Of a DNA stretch of 64,000 nt, positions 24,902 through 33,447 are shown piece after piece. This DNA comes from Paractinoplanes ovalisporus (GTDB taxonomy: Bacteria > Actinomycetota > Actinomycetes > Mycobacteriales > Micromonosporaceae): contig NZ_JAENHP010000008.1 of NCBI RefSeq assembly GCF_016834655.1, forward strand, positions 248,001 through 312,000, written 5' to 3'. Within the stretch, counting starts at the first letter, position 1; each line of letters opens with the position of its first letter. Under the pieces are notes generated by a model. It ran no database searches and was not told the origin of the DNA. It worked only from the letters and a program-made list of their open reading frames with translations. Both the position numbers and the translations under genes were made by a program.

Positions 24902-25402
24902 ATGCAGGAAACGATCAACCGGCTGCGGAACAACAAGGACGACGAGGGCTTCACGCTCATCGAGCTCCTCGTGGTCGTGGTCATCATCGGCGTGCTGGTC
25001 GCGATCGCCGTGCCGGTTTACCTCAACTACCGCAAGGGAGCGGCGGACAAGTCGGCGCAGTCCGACGTGCGCGGCGCGGTGAGCACGATCGAGCAGTACT
25101 ACACCGACAACGGCAACTCGTACCCGAACACCTCGATGACCGAGAAGGACGCGAGCTTCAGCCTCTACGGCACCGCGGGCACCGCCAGCGCCGCCCCGGC
25201 CGGCTGGGTCACCCTGTCGGACAAGTCCAAGCTGACCTACCTGATCGGCACCCAGAGCGGCAGCGGCACCTCGCTGGCCACCTCGACCTACAAGGTCTGT
25301 GCGGTCAACGCCAACGGCAGCGGCAAGCTCTACGTCTACGACAGCGCCCTCGGCGGCTCGGTCAAGACGATCAACAACGGCAACATCACCACCTGCGCCT
25401 GA
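24902..25402 (+). CDS. pilA: Major type IV pilin PilA
   Basis: A 166-residue prepilin. The leader ends in DDEG16, followed by the mature N-terminus FTLIELLVVVVIIGVLVAIAVPVYL (first residues only needed: Phe17, with Glu21 as the essential Glu5), the universal class III cleavage and assembly motif cut by PilD. The body is Ser/Thr/Gly/Tyr-rich with an EQYYTDNGNSYP helix-loop and two cysteines near the C-terminus (residues about 143 and 165) that could form the D-loop disulphide. The ATG at 24902 has GGAGG eight bases upstream and is preferred to an ATG at 24887. A strong hairpin follows at once. Confidence 0.95.
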   Translation: MQETINRLRNNKDDEGFTLIELLVVVVIIGVLVAIAVPVYLNYRKGAADKSAQSDVRGAVSTIEQYYTDNGNSYPNTSMTEKDASFSLYGTAGTASAAPAGWVTLSDKSKLTYLIGTQSGSGTSLATSTYKVCAVNANGSGKLYVYDSALGGSVKTINNGNITTCA

Positions 25403-25410
25403 CCCTGTGA

Positions 25411-25441
25411 ACCGGGTGGCGCCCGACGGACGCCACCCGGT
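25411..25441 (+). terminator. Strong hairpin after pilA
   Basis: A perfect 11-bp stem (25411-25421 with 25431-25441, 9-base loop) starts 8 bases after the pilA stop and ends 34 bases before pilD. Partial termination here would let the abundant major pilin be made in excess over the downstream assembly proteins. Confidence 0.8.
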
Positions 25442-25475
25442 CTCGATCCATTGACCCGGGAGACGGAGGACCGTG

Positions 25476-26261
25476 ATGCAGACCTTTCTGCTGATCGTGG
25501 TCGCCGTCCTCGGACTGGCCGTGGGCTCGTTCCTCAACGTGGTGATCTACCGGATCCCGCGCGACGAGTCGCTGGTCCACCCCGGCTCGCACTGCCCGGC
25601 CTGCGGCCACGCCGTTCGCCACCGCCACAACATCCCGGTGTTCGGCTGGCTGCTCCTGCGTGGCCGCTGCGCCGACTGCAAGACCCCGATCAGCGCCCGC
25701 TATCCGCTGGTCGAGGCCGGCACCGCCGTCCTGTTCGTCGCGGTGGCCGCGAAGTTCGGCTTCTCGTGGGAACTGCCGGCCTATCTCTACCTGGCGGCGA
25801 TCTCGGTCGCCCTGGGCGCGATCGACCTCGACGTCATGCGGCTCCCCGACAAGATCGTCCTACCCTCGTACGCGGTAGCCCTGGTCCTGCTCTCCCCCGC
25901 GGTGATCGCCGAGCGCAGCTGGTCGGCCGCCGGACGGGCCCTGCTCGCGGCCGTGGTGCTCTACGTCGGCTACTTCATCCTCGCTTCGCTGCCGCGCGGG
26001 ATGGGCGGCGGCGACCTCAAGCTCTCCCCGATCATCGGCTTCTATCTGGGCTGGCTCGGCTGGAGCTCGGTCGCGATCGGCGCGTTCGCCGCGTTCCTGT
26101 TCGGCGGGGTCGTCGGCGCGGCCCTGATGCTGCTGCGCCGGGCCAACCGCAAGACCCGCATCCCCTTCGGTCCCTACATGCTCGCCGGCGCGTTCCTCGC
26201 GGTCTTCGCCGGCGCACCCATCGCGCAGTGGTACTCGTCGCTGCTCGTTCCCACCGTCTGA
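25476..26261 (+). CDS. pilD: Prepilin peptidase/N-methyltransferase PilD
   Basis: A 261-residue membrane aspartic peptidase. It shows the N-terminal GSFLNVVIYRIP motif, two zinc-type CxxC pairs (CPACG and CADC) in the cytosolic methyltransferase-associated domain, and about seven further membrane helices. The catalytic aspartates are in the ALGAIDLDVMRLPD segment and in GMGGGDLKL (GxGD motif). It cuts the leaders of PilA and the minor pilins and methylates the new N-terminus. ATG at 25476 has GGAGGA five bases away, better placed than the GTG three bases earlier. Confidence 0.93.
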   Translation: MQTFLLIVVAVLGLAVGSFLNVVIYRIPRDESLVHPGSHCPACGHAVRHRHNIPVFGWLLLRGRCADCKTPISARYPLVEAGTAVLFVAVAAKFGFSWELPAYLYLAAISVALGAIDLDVMRLPDKIVLPSYAVALVLLSPAVIAERSWSAAGRALLAAVVLYVGYFILASLPRGMGGGDLKLSPIIGFYLGWLGWSSVAIGAFAAFLFGGVVGAALMLLRRANRKTRIPFGPYMLAGAFLAVFAGAPIAQWYSSLLVPTV

Positions 26262-26283
26262 CGTTCTCCCAGGAAGGAAACCG

Positions 26284-27309
26284 ATGGCTGGCGTCACCCC
26301 GATCGGCCTGGACATCGGCACGTCCTCCATCCGTGCCGTCGAGGTCCGCCGCGGCAAGGACGACTACTCGTTGTCCAACTTCGGCCAGGTGCCCCTGCCG
26401 CCGGGCGCCGTGCACGGCGGTGTCGTGCAGGACCAGGTGATGGTCACCTCGGCGCTCAAGCAGCTCTGGGCGGCCTGCAAGTTCGGCACCAAGAACGTCA
26501 ACATCGGCGTGACCAACCCCCAGCTGGTGGTCCGCGAGATGTCGGTGTCGAACCTGCCCGCCAAGGAGATGCGCCAGGCCCTGCCGTTCCAGGTCAAGGA
26601 CGCGCTGCCGCTGGCCGTCGAGCGCTCGCTGCTGGACTTCTACCCGCTCGAGGACCCGGGCGACAACCCGACCGTCCGCGGGCTGCTCATCGCCATGCCC
26701 AAGGAGGCGGTGATGAGCGCGGTCGACGCCGTCGAGAAGGCCGGCCTGCACGTCAAGGGCGTCGACCTGGCGTCGTTCGCCCTGCTGCGCGCCGCCTCCC
26801 GGCTGGACGCCCAGGTCGAGGCGATCGTCGACATCGGGCTCGACGTGACCAGCGTCGTGGTGCACGCCGACGGCGAGCCGCTGATCGTGCGGACCGTGCC
26901 CCGCGGCGGCCAGGAGATCACCGACAGCATCGCGAACCGGCTCGGCGTCGCCCCGGCCGAGGCCGAGGAGCTCAAGTGCCGCTACGGCCTGCACGGCGAC
27001 GGCCGGGACGAGGGTGCCGAGGCTGCCGAGGAGGCGGTCCGCCCGCTGGTCAGCGAGCTGCGCAGCTCGTTCACCTACCTGGCCTCGGGTGAGCGGCAGA
27101 AGCAGGTGACCCGGCTCGCGCTCTGCGGTGGCAGCGCGCTCATGCCCGGGCTGGCCGAGCACCTCCAGAACGAACTGCGGATCACCGTGATGTACGCCGA
27201 CGGCGCCAGCCGTCTCAAGGACACCCGCAAGGGCCGCGAGCGCGGCTTCGACAGTTTCGTGCCCTCGGCCGCGGTGTCGATCGGCCTGACCCTGGGAGCG
27301 GCAGCCTGA
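26284..27309 (+). CDS. pilM: Type IV pilus assembly protein PilM
   Basis: A 341-residue actin-like ATPase-fold protein. The phosphate-binding loop is GLDIGTSSIRAVEV (residues about 8-21), followed by the PilM-type LPAKEMRQALPFQVKD segment, a second phosphate region (AIVDIGLDVTSVVV) and an adenosine motif (LALCGGSALMPGL). PilM is cytosolic and docks on the N-terminal tail of PilN to join the motors to the alignment complex. Overlaps the next start (ATGA). Confidence 0.93.
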   Translation: MAGVTPIGLDIGTSSIRAVEVRRGKDDYSLSNFGQVPLPPGAVHGGVVQDQVMVTSALKQLWAACKFGTKNVNIGVTNPQLVVREMSVSNLPAKEMRQALPFQVKDALPLAVERSLLDFYPLEDPGDNPTVRGLLIAMPKEAVMSAVDAVEKAGLHVKGVDLASFALLRAASRLDAQVEAIVDIGLDVTSVVVHADGEPLIVRTVPRGGQEITDSIANRLGVAPAEAEELKCRYGLHGDGRDEGAEAAEEAVRPLVSELRSSFTYLASGERQKQVTRLALCGGSALMPGLAEHLQNELRITVMYADGASRLKDTRKGRERGFDSFVPSAAVSIGLTLGAAA

Positions 27310-28040
27310 TGACCACGACCCAAACCGCCCTGATGCCGGTCGACCCGGCGATCTCACCCGCCCAGGCGTCGCGGGTGCTGACGATCCGGGCCAACCTGCT
27401 GCCCGACGAGATCAAGGCCGGCCGCAACGCCCGGCGCACCCGCAGCGGGCTGATCCTGGCCGTGATCGTGGTCGTGGCGGGGATGGCCGGCTGGTACTTC
27501 TACGCCGTCCAGCAGCTCAACACCGCGGACGAGAACCTGTCCACGGCTTCGGCCCAGGTCATCAAGGCGCAGAACGACAAGAAGGCGTACACCCAGGTCG
27601 TGACCGTGATCGGCGACCGGGACACCCTGACCGACGAGATGAAGACGCTGCTCGCCAACGACCTGCCGTGGTCGACCATGATGGACACGGTGCGGTCCAA
27701 CGCCGAGGCGGCCGAGGTCACGGTCGACGAGCTCGGCGCGACCGTCCTGACCGACAGCGCCGCCGCCGCGACGGCCACCACCGCCGGCGCGACCGGCCAG
27801 GCCGCCGCGTCGACCCGGGTTGTCGCCACCCTGACGATCGCCGGCAAGGGGCCGACCAAGAAGGAGGTCGCGGCCTACATCGACCGGCTGGCCAACCTCA
27901 AGGGCGTCGCCGACCCGTACGTGACGTCGATCGGCACCAACGAGACGGGCGACGTCAGCTACGCCATCACCGCGAAGATCACCTCGGCTGCCCTCTGCGG
28001 CCGCTTCACCACCCCCTGCAGCGGCTCCGGAGGAAACTGA
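27309..28040 (+). CDS. pilN: Type IV pilus assembly protein PilN
   Basis: A 243-residue bitopic protein. A cytosolic N-terminal tail of about 45 residues includes INLLP-like IRANLLPDEIKAGRNARR, the PilM-docking element; one membrane helix (about 50-68) is followed by a coiled coil (residues about 70-110) and a ferredoxin-like domain typical of PilN. An Ala/Thr-rich linker (about 150-170) interrupts the extracytoplasmic part. It pairs with PilO. The start overlaps the pilM stop and its stop overlaps the pilO start, indicating tight stoichiometric coupling. Confidence 0.88.
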   Translation: MTTTQTALMPVDPAISPAQASRVLTIRANLLPDEIKAGRNARRTRSGLILAVIVVVAGMAGWYFYAVQQLNTADENLSTASAQVIKAQNDKKAYTQVVTVIGDRDTLTDEMKTLLANDLPWSTMMDTVRSNAEAAEVTVDELGATVLTDSAAAATATTAGATGQAAASTRVVATLTIAGKGPTKKEVAAYIDRLANLKGVADPYVTSIGTNETGDVSYAITAKITSAALCGRFTTPCSGSGGN

Positions 28041-28666
28041 TGGACGTACGGCGTACCGACCGGATCTGGCTCATCGGCGGGATCGTGGCGATCGTCATCA
28101 TCGTGGCGGCCGCGTGGCTGCTCGCCATCTCGCCCAAGTTCGCCGAGGCCGACTCCGTGCAGGCCGAGGCCGACGACACGAGCATCCAGCTGACCCGCCT
28201 CAAGAAGGAGGTGTCCGCGCTCAAGGAGCAGAACGCGAAGAAGGCCACCTACCAGGCCCAGCTCGACAAGCTCGTCACCAACGTCCCCGAGACGTACGGG
28301 ATGCCGGTCTTCCTGCGCTCGCTGCAGGACTCGGGCACGGCGGTCGACGTGAAGGTCACCGACCTGTCCGTCGGCACCGCCCTGAAGTCGGACACGGTCA
28401 ACTCGGCCGTCGAGCTGCCGCTGTCCCTGAACGCGTCGGGCAGCATCGAGAACATCGGCAAGTTCCTGGTGCGGCTCCAGCAGACGCAGAGCCGGGCCGT
28501 GCTGATCGACACGGTCAGCATCACCAGCGACGCCGGCGACTCCACCGACGCCACGGCCGCCGCCGACGCCATCACCGCGAACCTCACCCTGACGGCGTTC
28601 TGCACGACCTCGGACCTCGCCGACAGCGCGAAGACCGACCGTACGGACGTCTGTTCGGCCAGCTGA
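28040..28666 (+). CDS. pilO: Type IV pilus assembly protein PilO
   Basis: A 208-residue bitopic protein with a short cytosolic start, a membrane helix (about 10-30), a coiled coil (about 38-75) and a ferredoxin-like C-terminal domain (PVFLRSLQDSGTAVDVKVTDLSVG... FLVRLQQTQSRAVLIDTVSI). This is the usual architecture of PilO, the PilN partner in the alignment complex. It is preceded by GGAGGAAA and overlaps pilN as ATGA. No pilP or pilQ follows, as expected without an outer membrane. Confidence 0.88.
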   Translation: MDVRRTDRIWLIGGIVAIVIIVAAAWLLAISPKFAEADSVQAEADDTSIQLTRLKKEVSALKEQNAKKATYQAQLDKLVTNVPETYGMPVFLRSLQDSGTAVDVKVTDLSVGTALKSDTVNSAVELPLSLNASGSIENIGKFLVRLQQTQSRAVLIDTVSITSDAGDSTDATAAADAITANLTLTAFCTTSDLADSAKTDRTDVCSAS

Positions 28667-28734
28667 CCGAGTTGCCCGGGTGAACCGCGGCGGGTGGGAC
28701 GACACTCCATTGTCACCCTGAGTACGCTGCCCGT

Positions 28735-29388
28735 ATGTCATACGCGGTCCCACCGACCCGTACCGCAGCGGTCGTCCGCCAGCTGCGCAACGAGATCGTC
28801 ACCGGCGAGCTGCCCCCGGGCACGCTCATCAAGGACGCCGAGCTCGCGGCGCGCCTGGGTGTCAGCATCACCCCCGTACGCGAAGCGATCGCCCAGCTCA
28901 GCGTCGAGGGCCTGATCGACATCGCGCCCAACCGCACCCGGCACGTCACCAAGGTCACCCAGAAGAACGCGCTCGAACTCATAGACGTCATGAGCGTGCT
29001 GGCCTGCGCCGGGTTCGAGTGGGGGGTCGACAACCTCACCGACACGCACATCGGGCTGCTGCGCCAGCGCCAGAAGGAGTTCATCGACGCGCTGGCCGCC
29101 GGCAACGTGCTCGCCGCGGGTGCGGCCGGTGCCGACTTCAGCACGATCATCATCCTGGCCAGCGGAAACCGTGAGCTGCAGTCCATGGTGGACCTGGTGG
29201 TGGCGCGCACCATGCGGATACTCGCGATGACCGCCGAGAGCGACCTCTGGAACAGCTGGATCGAGGGCCACGACGCCATCATCCGGCTGCTCGAGGAGGG
29301 CGACCGCAAGGGTGCGCTGGCCCGCTACCGGCAGATCTACGTCGACTACCGCCTCCAGGTCGAGCGCGAGCTCTTCGTCGATCAGTGA
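28735..29388 (+). CDS. GntR-family regulator, FadR/FCD type
   Basis: A 217-residue regulator. The winged helix is residues about 8-72 (VVRQLRNEIVTGELPPGTLI, ELAARLGVSITPVREAIAQLSVEGLI), followed by a helical FCD ligand domain (about 80-210) with metal-ligand candidates in the ADFSTIIILASGNREL and EGHDAI helices. Such regulators bind carboxylate effectors and act as repressors of catabolic or transport genes. ATG at 28735. It is co-directional with the pilus operon (68-base gap) but convergent with the LLM gene, overlapping it by 7 bases, so its target is not clear. Confidence 0.88.
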   Translation: MSYAVPPTRTAAVVRQLRNEIVTGELPPGTLIKDAELAARLGVSITPVREAIAQLSVEGLIDIAPNRTRHVTKVTQKNALELIDVMSVLACAGFEWGVDNLTDTHIGLLRQRQKEFIDALAAGNVLAAGAAGADFSTIIILASGNRELQSMVDLVVARTMRILAMTAESDLWNSWIEGHDAIIRLLEEGDRKGALARYRQIYVDYRLQVERELFVDQ

Positions 29389-30230
29389 GCGGTCTTTAAG
29401 ATCTCGCTCACCGCGTCGATCGCCGGTCGGCGCACGGCGAACCGGGTGATCCCCCAGCGGTTCTCCACGTCGCGCATCTTGGCCCGGATCTCGTCCAGCG
29501 TGCCGGCGAAGACGTACGGGCAGGTGGCCACCGCCTGCTCGTCCTCGCCGACCTCTTGCGCGTACGCGGCGTAGGCGGCCCCGGCATCGTCGGTGACCTC
29601 GAACCGCTGCACCAGCGCCTCGGCCGGCTTGCCGCCGCAGAGCTCGACCTGAGCGTCGACCTGGTCGCGGCGCCAGCGGGTCTCGTGCTGGTGCCCGTCC
29701 TCCAGCGTGCGGCCCAGGCCCGACAGCCCGATCAGGTCGGCGTTGCGGGACGCCCAGCTCAGCAGCCGGGAATTGCCGCCACCGATCAGCAAAGGCACCT
29801 TTTCCTGTACGGGGCGTGGCTGCTCCATGCCCTCACCGGCCAGCATCCGCACGGCCGCCTCGGCGACGGCGATGCAGTGGTCGATCCGGCCCCGCACGTC
29901 GGGCCGCACCCGGCCGACCGCCGCCCACTCGGCCGGGGTGTGACCGGCGCCCAGGCCCAGCACGGCCCGGCCGTCCGAGACGAGGTCGAGCGTGGCGACG
30001 TCCGAGGCCAGCAGCATCGGCTCGCGCACGCCGGCGTTCGAGACGTACGAGCCCAGGCGGATCCGTGAGGTCACCGCGGCCGCCGCGGCCAGAGCGACGA
30101 ACGGGGCGGTGGTCGATCCCGGGTGGTCGGCGAGGTAGAGCGACTCGAAGCCGATCTCCTCGGCCCGGCGGGCGGCGTCGAGCCAGCTCGCGGCCGACTC
30201 GGGCTTGGACTGGAGCGCGAAGGTCACCAT
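29382..30230 (-). CDS. LLM-class F420-dependent oxidoreductase
   Basis: A 282-residue TIM-barrel oxidoreductase of the luciferase-like class. Visible are the early AARRAEEIGFESLYLADHPG segment, the RIRLGSYVSNAGVREPMLLASDVATLDLVSDGRAVLGLGAGH core and the second conserved VPLLIGGGNSRLLSWASRNADLIGL part, all typical of F420-using members in actinobacteria. Substrate not predictable. Start ATG at 30230; the reading frame is open far upstream through a repeat tract, which I do not count as coding. Confidence 0.85.
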   Translation of the reverse strand: MVTFALQSKPESAASWLDAARRAEEIGFESLYLADHPGSTTAPFVALAAAAAVTSRIRLGSYVSNAGVREPMLLASDVATLDLVSDGRAVLGLGAGHTPAEWAAVGRVRPDVRGRIDHCIAVAEAAVRMLAGEGMEQPRPVQEKVPLLIGGGNSRLLSWASRNADLIGLSGLGRTLEDGHQHETRWRRDQVDAQVELCGGKPAEALVQRFEVTDDAGAAYAAYAQEVGEDEQAVATCPYVFAGTLDEIRAKMRDVENRWGITRFAVRRPAIDAVSEILKTAH

Positions 30231-30268
30231 CCGCCGATCCTCGCCCTGGCCTTTCCGTTCTGCCCAGA

Positions 30269-30367
30269 CCTTTTCGCGGCCGGCGAATTCGCAACCTCTC
30301 CCCTTTTCGCGCTCGACGCATTCCCAACCTCCCGCTTTTTCGCGCCCGGCGCATTCGCAACCTCTCC
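30269..30367. repeat. Three tandem copies of a 33-bp unit upstream of the LLM gene
   Basis: Copies start near 30269, 30301 and 30334. Each holds a TTTTCGCG block, a CGACGCATTC or CGGCGMATTC block and an AACCTC block. The tract lies between the LLM start and the response regulator start, in the shared upstream region of two divergent genes, where it could change promoter spacing. It produces an artificial extension of the LLM frame. Confidence 0.8.
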
Positions 30368-30417
30368 GCAACCGTGATCTTCCTCGCGTTGTCACCGGCC
30401 GGGCCGATGGGCGGATC

Positions 30418-30807
30418 GTGACCCCCCATCTGGTCCTCGTCGCCGAGGACGACCCCGACATCCGCGACCTGCTGACCGTGACCCTGGAGTCCGCCGGCTT
30501 CCGGGCCGTGGCGGCCAAGGACGGGCACACCGCGGCCCGCATCCTCACCGTCGCCCGCCCGGTCGGGCTGATCACCGACGTGCGGATGCCGGCCCTCAAC
30601 GGCATGGAGCTGTGCCAGCTCGCCCGCCGTGACCCGGCCATCCGGGACACCGCGATCCTGATGATCTCGTCGCACACCCACACGTTCGACATCGACGCCG
30701 GCCTGCACTCGGGCGCCGACCGCTACCTGCCGAAACCGCTGTCACCGCGGCGGCTGGTGGGCGAACTGCGCGAGGTCATCACCGAACGCGGCCTGGCCGC
30801 CCACTGA
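30418..30807 (+). CDS. Receiver-only response regulator
   Basis: A 129-residue single receiver domain. The acidic pocket is AEDDPD (residues about 9-14), the phospho-acceptor Asp is in ITDVRMP (about 59), the conserved Thr/Ser position is in LMISSH, and the Lys is in LPKPLS (about 107). There is no output domain, so it must work through protein contacts, as CheY does. GTG at 30418. A second receiver-only gene and a histidine kinase gene follow; all three are probably one signalling unit placed inside the pilus region. The last codons and stop are the first copy of a 34-bp tandem repeat. Confidence 0.88.
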   Translation: MTPHLVLVAEDDPDIRDLLTVTLESAGFRAVAAKDGHTAARILTVARPVGLITDVRMPALNGMELCQLARRDPAIRDTAILMISSHTHTFDIDAGLHSGADRYLPKPLSPRRLVGELREVITERGLAAH

Positions 30808-30916
30808 ACCACCCGCCGTACGGGGCCCCGCCGCCCACTGAACCTCTCGCCGTGCGCGGCCTCGCCGCCCACTGAACCTCTCGCCGTACGCGTCATCGCC
30901 GCCCACTGAACCACCA
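30796..30916. repeat. 34-bp tandem repeat that duplicates the end of a gene
   Basis: Repeat starts fall at 30796, 30830, 30864 and 30898, an exact 34-base period. The shared core is GCCGCCCACTGAAC, which in the first copy is the Ala-Ala-His-stop end of the response regulator gene. The three further copies therefore carry the same stop codon into the gap before the next gene. Confidence 0.92.
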
Positions 30917-30955
30917 GCACCGCTCAGCCGTTTCCGAACCAGGAGGTAGACCGAC

Positions 30956-31414
30956 ATGACCGCGCTTCTCGCCGCCCCGCCGATGGACACCGACGCTTTC
31001 ACCCGCGCGCTCACCTCCGGGCCGATCACGGCGCCGGTGCCGCCCAGCGTCCTCATCGCCGACGACGATGACGACGTGCGCGACGTCATCGAGTTCCGCC
31101 TGCAGGTCGCCGGCTATCGCACGATGACCGCGGACAACGGTCAGTCGGCGCTCAGCCTGGCCATCGAGCGCCGCCCTCGCGTGATCATCCTGGACGTCAC
31201 CATGCCACGGATCGACGGCCTGACCGTCTGCAACCGCCTGCACGCGAGCCCGGCCACGGCCGAGATCCCGGTGCTCATGATCAGCGGCAACGGCCGCCCG
31301 GACGACCTCGAGCTGGGCTACGAGGCCGGCGCCGACGACTACCTGCCCAAGCCGTTCAGCACGCACGAGATGATGCGCCGGGTCAGCTGGCTGCTGCTCT
31401 CCGCCGGGCGGTGA
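30956..31414 (+). CDS. Receiver-only response regulator
   Basis: A 152-residue protein with a disordered start of about 27 residues and one receiver domain: acidic pocket IADDDDDVRD, phospho-acceptor in ILDVTMP, LMISGNG for the conserved Ser and YLPKPFS for the Lys. No DNA-binding domain follows. The ATG has an AGGAGG site. Its stop overlaps the GTG start of the histidine kinase gene as GTGA, so kinase and receiver are made together and are very likely a cognate pair. Confidence 0.9.
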   Translation: MTALLAAPPMDTDAFTRALTSGPITAPVPPSVLIADDDDDVRDVIEFRLQVAGYRTMTADNGQSALSLAIERRPRVIILDVTMPRIDGLTVCNRLHASPATAEIPVLMISGNGRPDDLELGYEAGADDYLPKPFSTHEMMRRVSWLLLSAGR

Positions 31415-33447
31415 CCCCGGGGCCTAAACCAGGGGCGGCTTCTGCCGAACGTCACTGCGTGTCTCCCCTGCTGCGCACGCTCGGTTTCGCCGCGCTGTAC
31501 GTGATCGCCACGTACGCGGGCCGGCTGACCGTGCTCGACCAGACCAACCTGAGCCTGGTCTGGCCCGCCGCGGGTGTGCTGGCCGTCTGGTTCGCCGGGC
31601 GGCCCCGGTCCCGGCGGGGCTGGGGCCGCGGCTGGGGCTGGGCCGACCCGGCGGCCCTGGTCGCGATCACCTTCGCCGTCAACATGGCGACCGGCGCCGG
31701 CGCCACCATGGCGGGCTTCTTCTCGGCCGCGAACCTCGCTCAGGCGTACGCGCTGGTCTGGCTCCTGCACCGCTGGCTGCCCACGCTCTGGCAGCCGGGT
31801 GGCCTGCGCATCGGCCGGCTCCCGCAGCTCTGGCGCTTCCTGCTGGCCGCGCTGCTCAGCAGCGTCGTCGGCGCGGTGGTCGGCGCGGCCGGGCTGTGGC
31901 TGGTCCATGGCGTGCACTCGCCCGAGTCCACGGCCGTCTGGATGGCCCGCAACACGGTCGGCGTCGTGGTCGTCGGTCTGGCCCTCCGCCTGCTGCTGCA
32001 CCCTGGCCGGTTCTGGGCCGACTGGAAGGCGCTGGGTGCCCGCTGGCGCATCGAGCACATCGGGGTGACCGCCGCCTCCGCGCTGGCCTACCTGCTGGTC
32101 TTCGGGATCACGCACGGCCTGCCGGTGGCGTTCACGCTGATCACCCTGACCGTCTGGGCCGGCGTGCGGCTGCGCACCACGTACGTGGTCCTGCACTCGC
32201 TCGCCTTCGGCACGGTCACCATCCTCTTCACGCTCAACGGCACCGGCCCGTTCGCGGCCATCGCGTCGCACCCGCTGCGCGCCCTGGTGGCGCAGATCTT
32301 CGTGGCCACCCTCGCGGTGGTCGGGCTCGTGCTCGCCCTGGGCCGTGACGAACGCGACGCGCTGGTCAGCCGGCTGCGCGCCTCGGAGGAGGCGGCGGTC
32401 GAACAGGCCACCACCATGGCCACGATCATCGACTCGATGCAGGAGGGCCTCGTCGTCATCGACGACCAGGGCCGCCACCGCCTGGTCAACGCGGCGGCGC
32501 GGCGTCTGATCGGTGTCTCCCGCGGCACCGATCAGGTGGCCGAGGCCGGCTTCTACGGCCTGTCCCACGCCGACGGCTCGCCGCTGGCCGACGGCGACAG
32601 CCCGCACCAGCGGATCCTGGCCGGGTCGTTCGAGCCCACCGACCTGCTGGTGCGCAACGTGGCCAACCCGGGCGGACGGATCATCCACGTCAACGGGAGC
32701 GTCCTGCCGAACAGCCACGAGGCGCTGCTCGTGTTCCATGACGTGACCGCCGACCGCCGGCACCGCGACGAGCTGACCTCGTTCGCCGGGGTGGTGGCGC
32801 ACGACCTGATGAACCCGCTCGCCACCATCGAGGGCTGGTCGGAGGTGCTGGCGGGCGAGGTCGACGAGGAGAACGACTTCGCCGTCGACAGCGTGGTCCG
32901 GATCCGGCGTGCCGCCGAACGCATGCGCAGCCTGATCGACGGCCTGCTCGCGTACACCACCGCCCGCGACGCCGGCCTCGACCCGGCGCCGGTCGACCTG
33001 GACGCGATCGTGCGGGACATCGCCACCGGCCGGCTCGACCACGCGGCGAGCACGGGCGCCCCGATGCCGCGCTTCGACCTCGAGGACCTGACGCTGGTAC
33101 GGGCCGACCCGACCCTGACCCGTCAGCTGCTGGAGAACCTGATCGGCAACGCGATCAAATACACGGCGCCGGGGGTGGTGCCGCAGATCGTGATCCGGGC
33201 CAAGGTGGCCGGGGACGGGTTCGTCCGGATCTCGGTGTCGGACAACGGCATCGGCATCCCGCAGGGCCAGCACGAGGCGATCTTCCAGAACTTCCACCGG
33301 GCGCACGTGCGGGAGGGTTATGCCGGGACCGGCCTGGGCCTGGCCATCTGCAAGCGGATCGTCGAGCGGCACGGCGGGACGATCACGGCGTCGTCCGGTG
33401 ATTCGGGAGGCTCACAGATGACCTTCACGCTGCCCGTGTCTGTCTAA
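31411..33447 (+). CDS. MASE1-like membrane sensor histidine kinase
   Basis: A 678-residue kinase. Residues about 15-310 form eight or so membrane helices with the MASE1-like opening VIATYAGRLTVLDQTNLSLVWPAAGVLAVW; a PAS domain follows (about 330-450); the dimerisation helix carries the phospho-acceptor His464 in VVAHDLMNPL; the ATPase domain has the N box (NLIGNAIKYTAP), G1 (VSDNGIGIP), F box (FQNFHRAH) and G2 (GTGLGLAICKRIVERHGG). All catalytic boxes are intact. Start GTG at 31411 overlaps the receiver gene stop; a GTG at 31459 is possible. The signal sensed by the membrane domain is unknown. Confidence 0.92.
   Translation: MTPGPKPGAASAERHCVSPLLRTLGFAALYVIATYAGRLTVLDQTNLSLVWPAAGVLAVWFAGRPRSRRGWGRGWGWADPAALVAITFAVNMATGAGATMAGFFSAANLAQAYALVWLLHRWLPTLWQPGGLRIGRLPQLWRFLLAALLSSVVGAVVGAAGLWLVHGVHSPESTAVWMARNTVGVVVVGLALRLLLHPGRFWADWKALGARWRIEHIGVTAASALAYLLVFGITHGLPVAFTLITLTVWAGVRLRTTYVVLHSLAFGTVTILFTLNGTGPFAAIASHPLRALVAQIFVATLAVVGLVLALGRDERDALVSRLRASEEAAVEQATTMATIIDSMQEGLVVIDDQGRHRLVNAAARRLIGVSRGTDQVAEAGFYGLSHADGSPLADGDSPHQRILAGSFEPTDLLVRNVANPGGRIIHVNGSVLPNSHEALLVFHDVTADRRHRDELTSFAGVVAHDLMNPLATIEGWSEVLAGEVDEENDFAVDSVVRIRRAAERMRSLIDGLLAYTTARDAGLDPAPVDLDAIVRDIATGRLDHAASTGAPMPRFDLEDLTLVRADPTLTRQLLENLIGNAIKYTAPGVVPQIVIRAKVAGDGFVRISVSDNGIGIPQGQHEAIFQNFHRAHVREGYAGTGLGLAICKRIVERHGGTITASSGDSGGSQMTFTLPVSV

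Noticed and set aside
30231..30708. N-terminal extension of the LLM oxidoreductase
   Set aside because: The extension is encoded by the 33-bp repeat tract and by the complement of the response regulator gene; the family start is at 30230.
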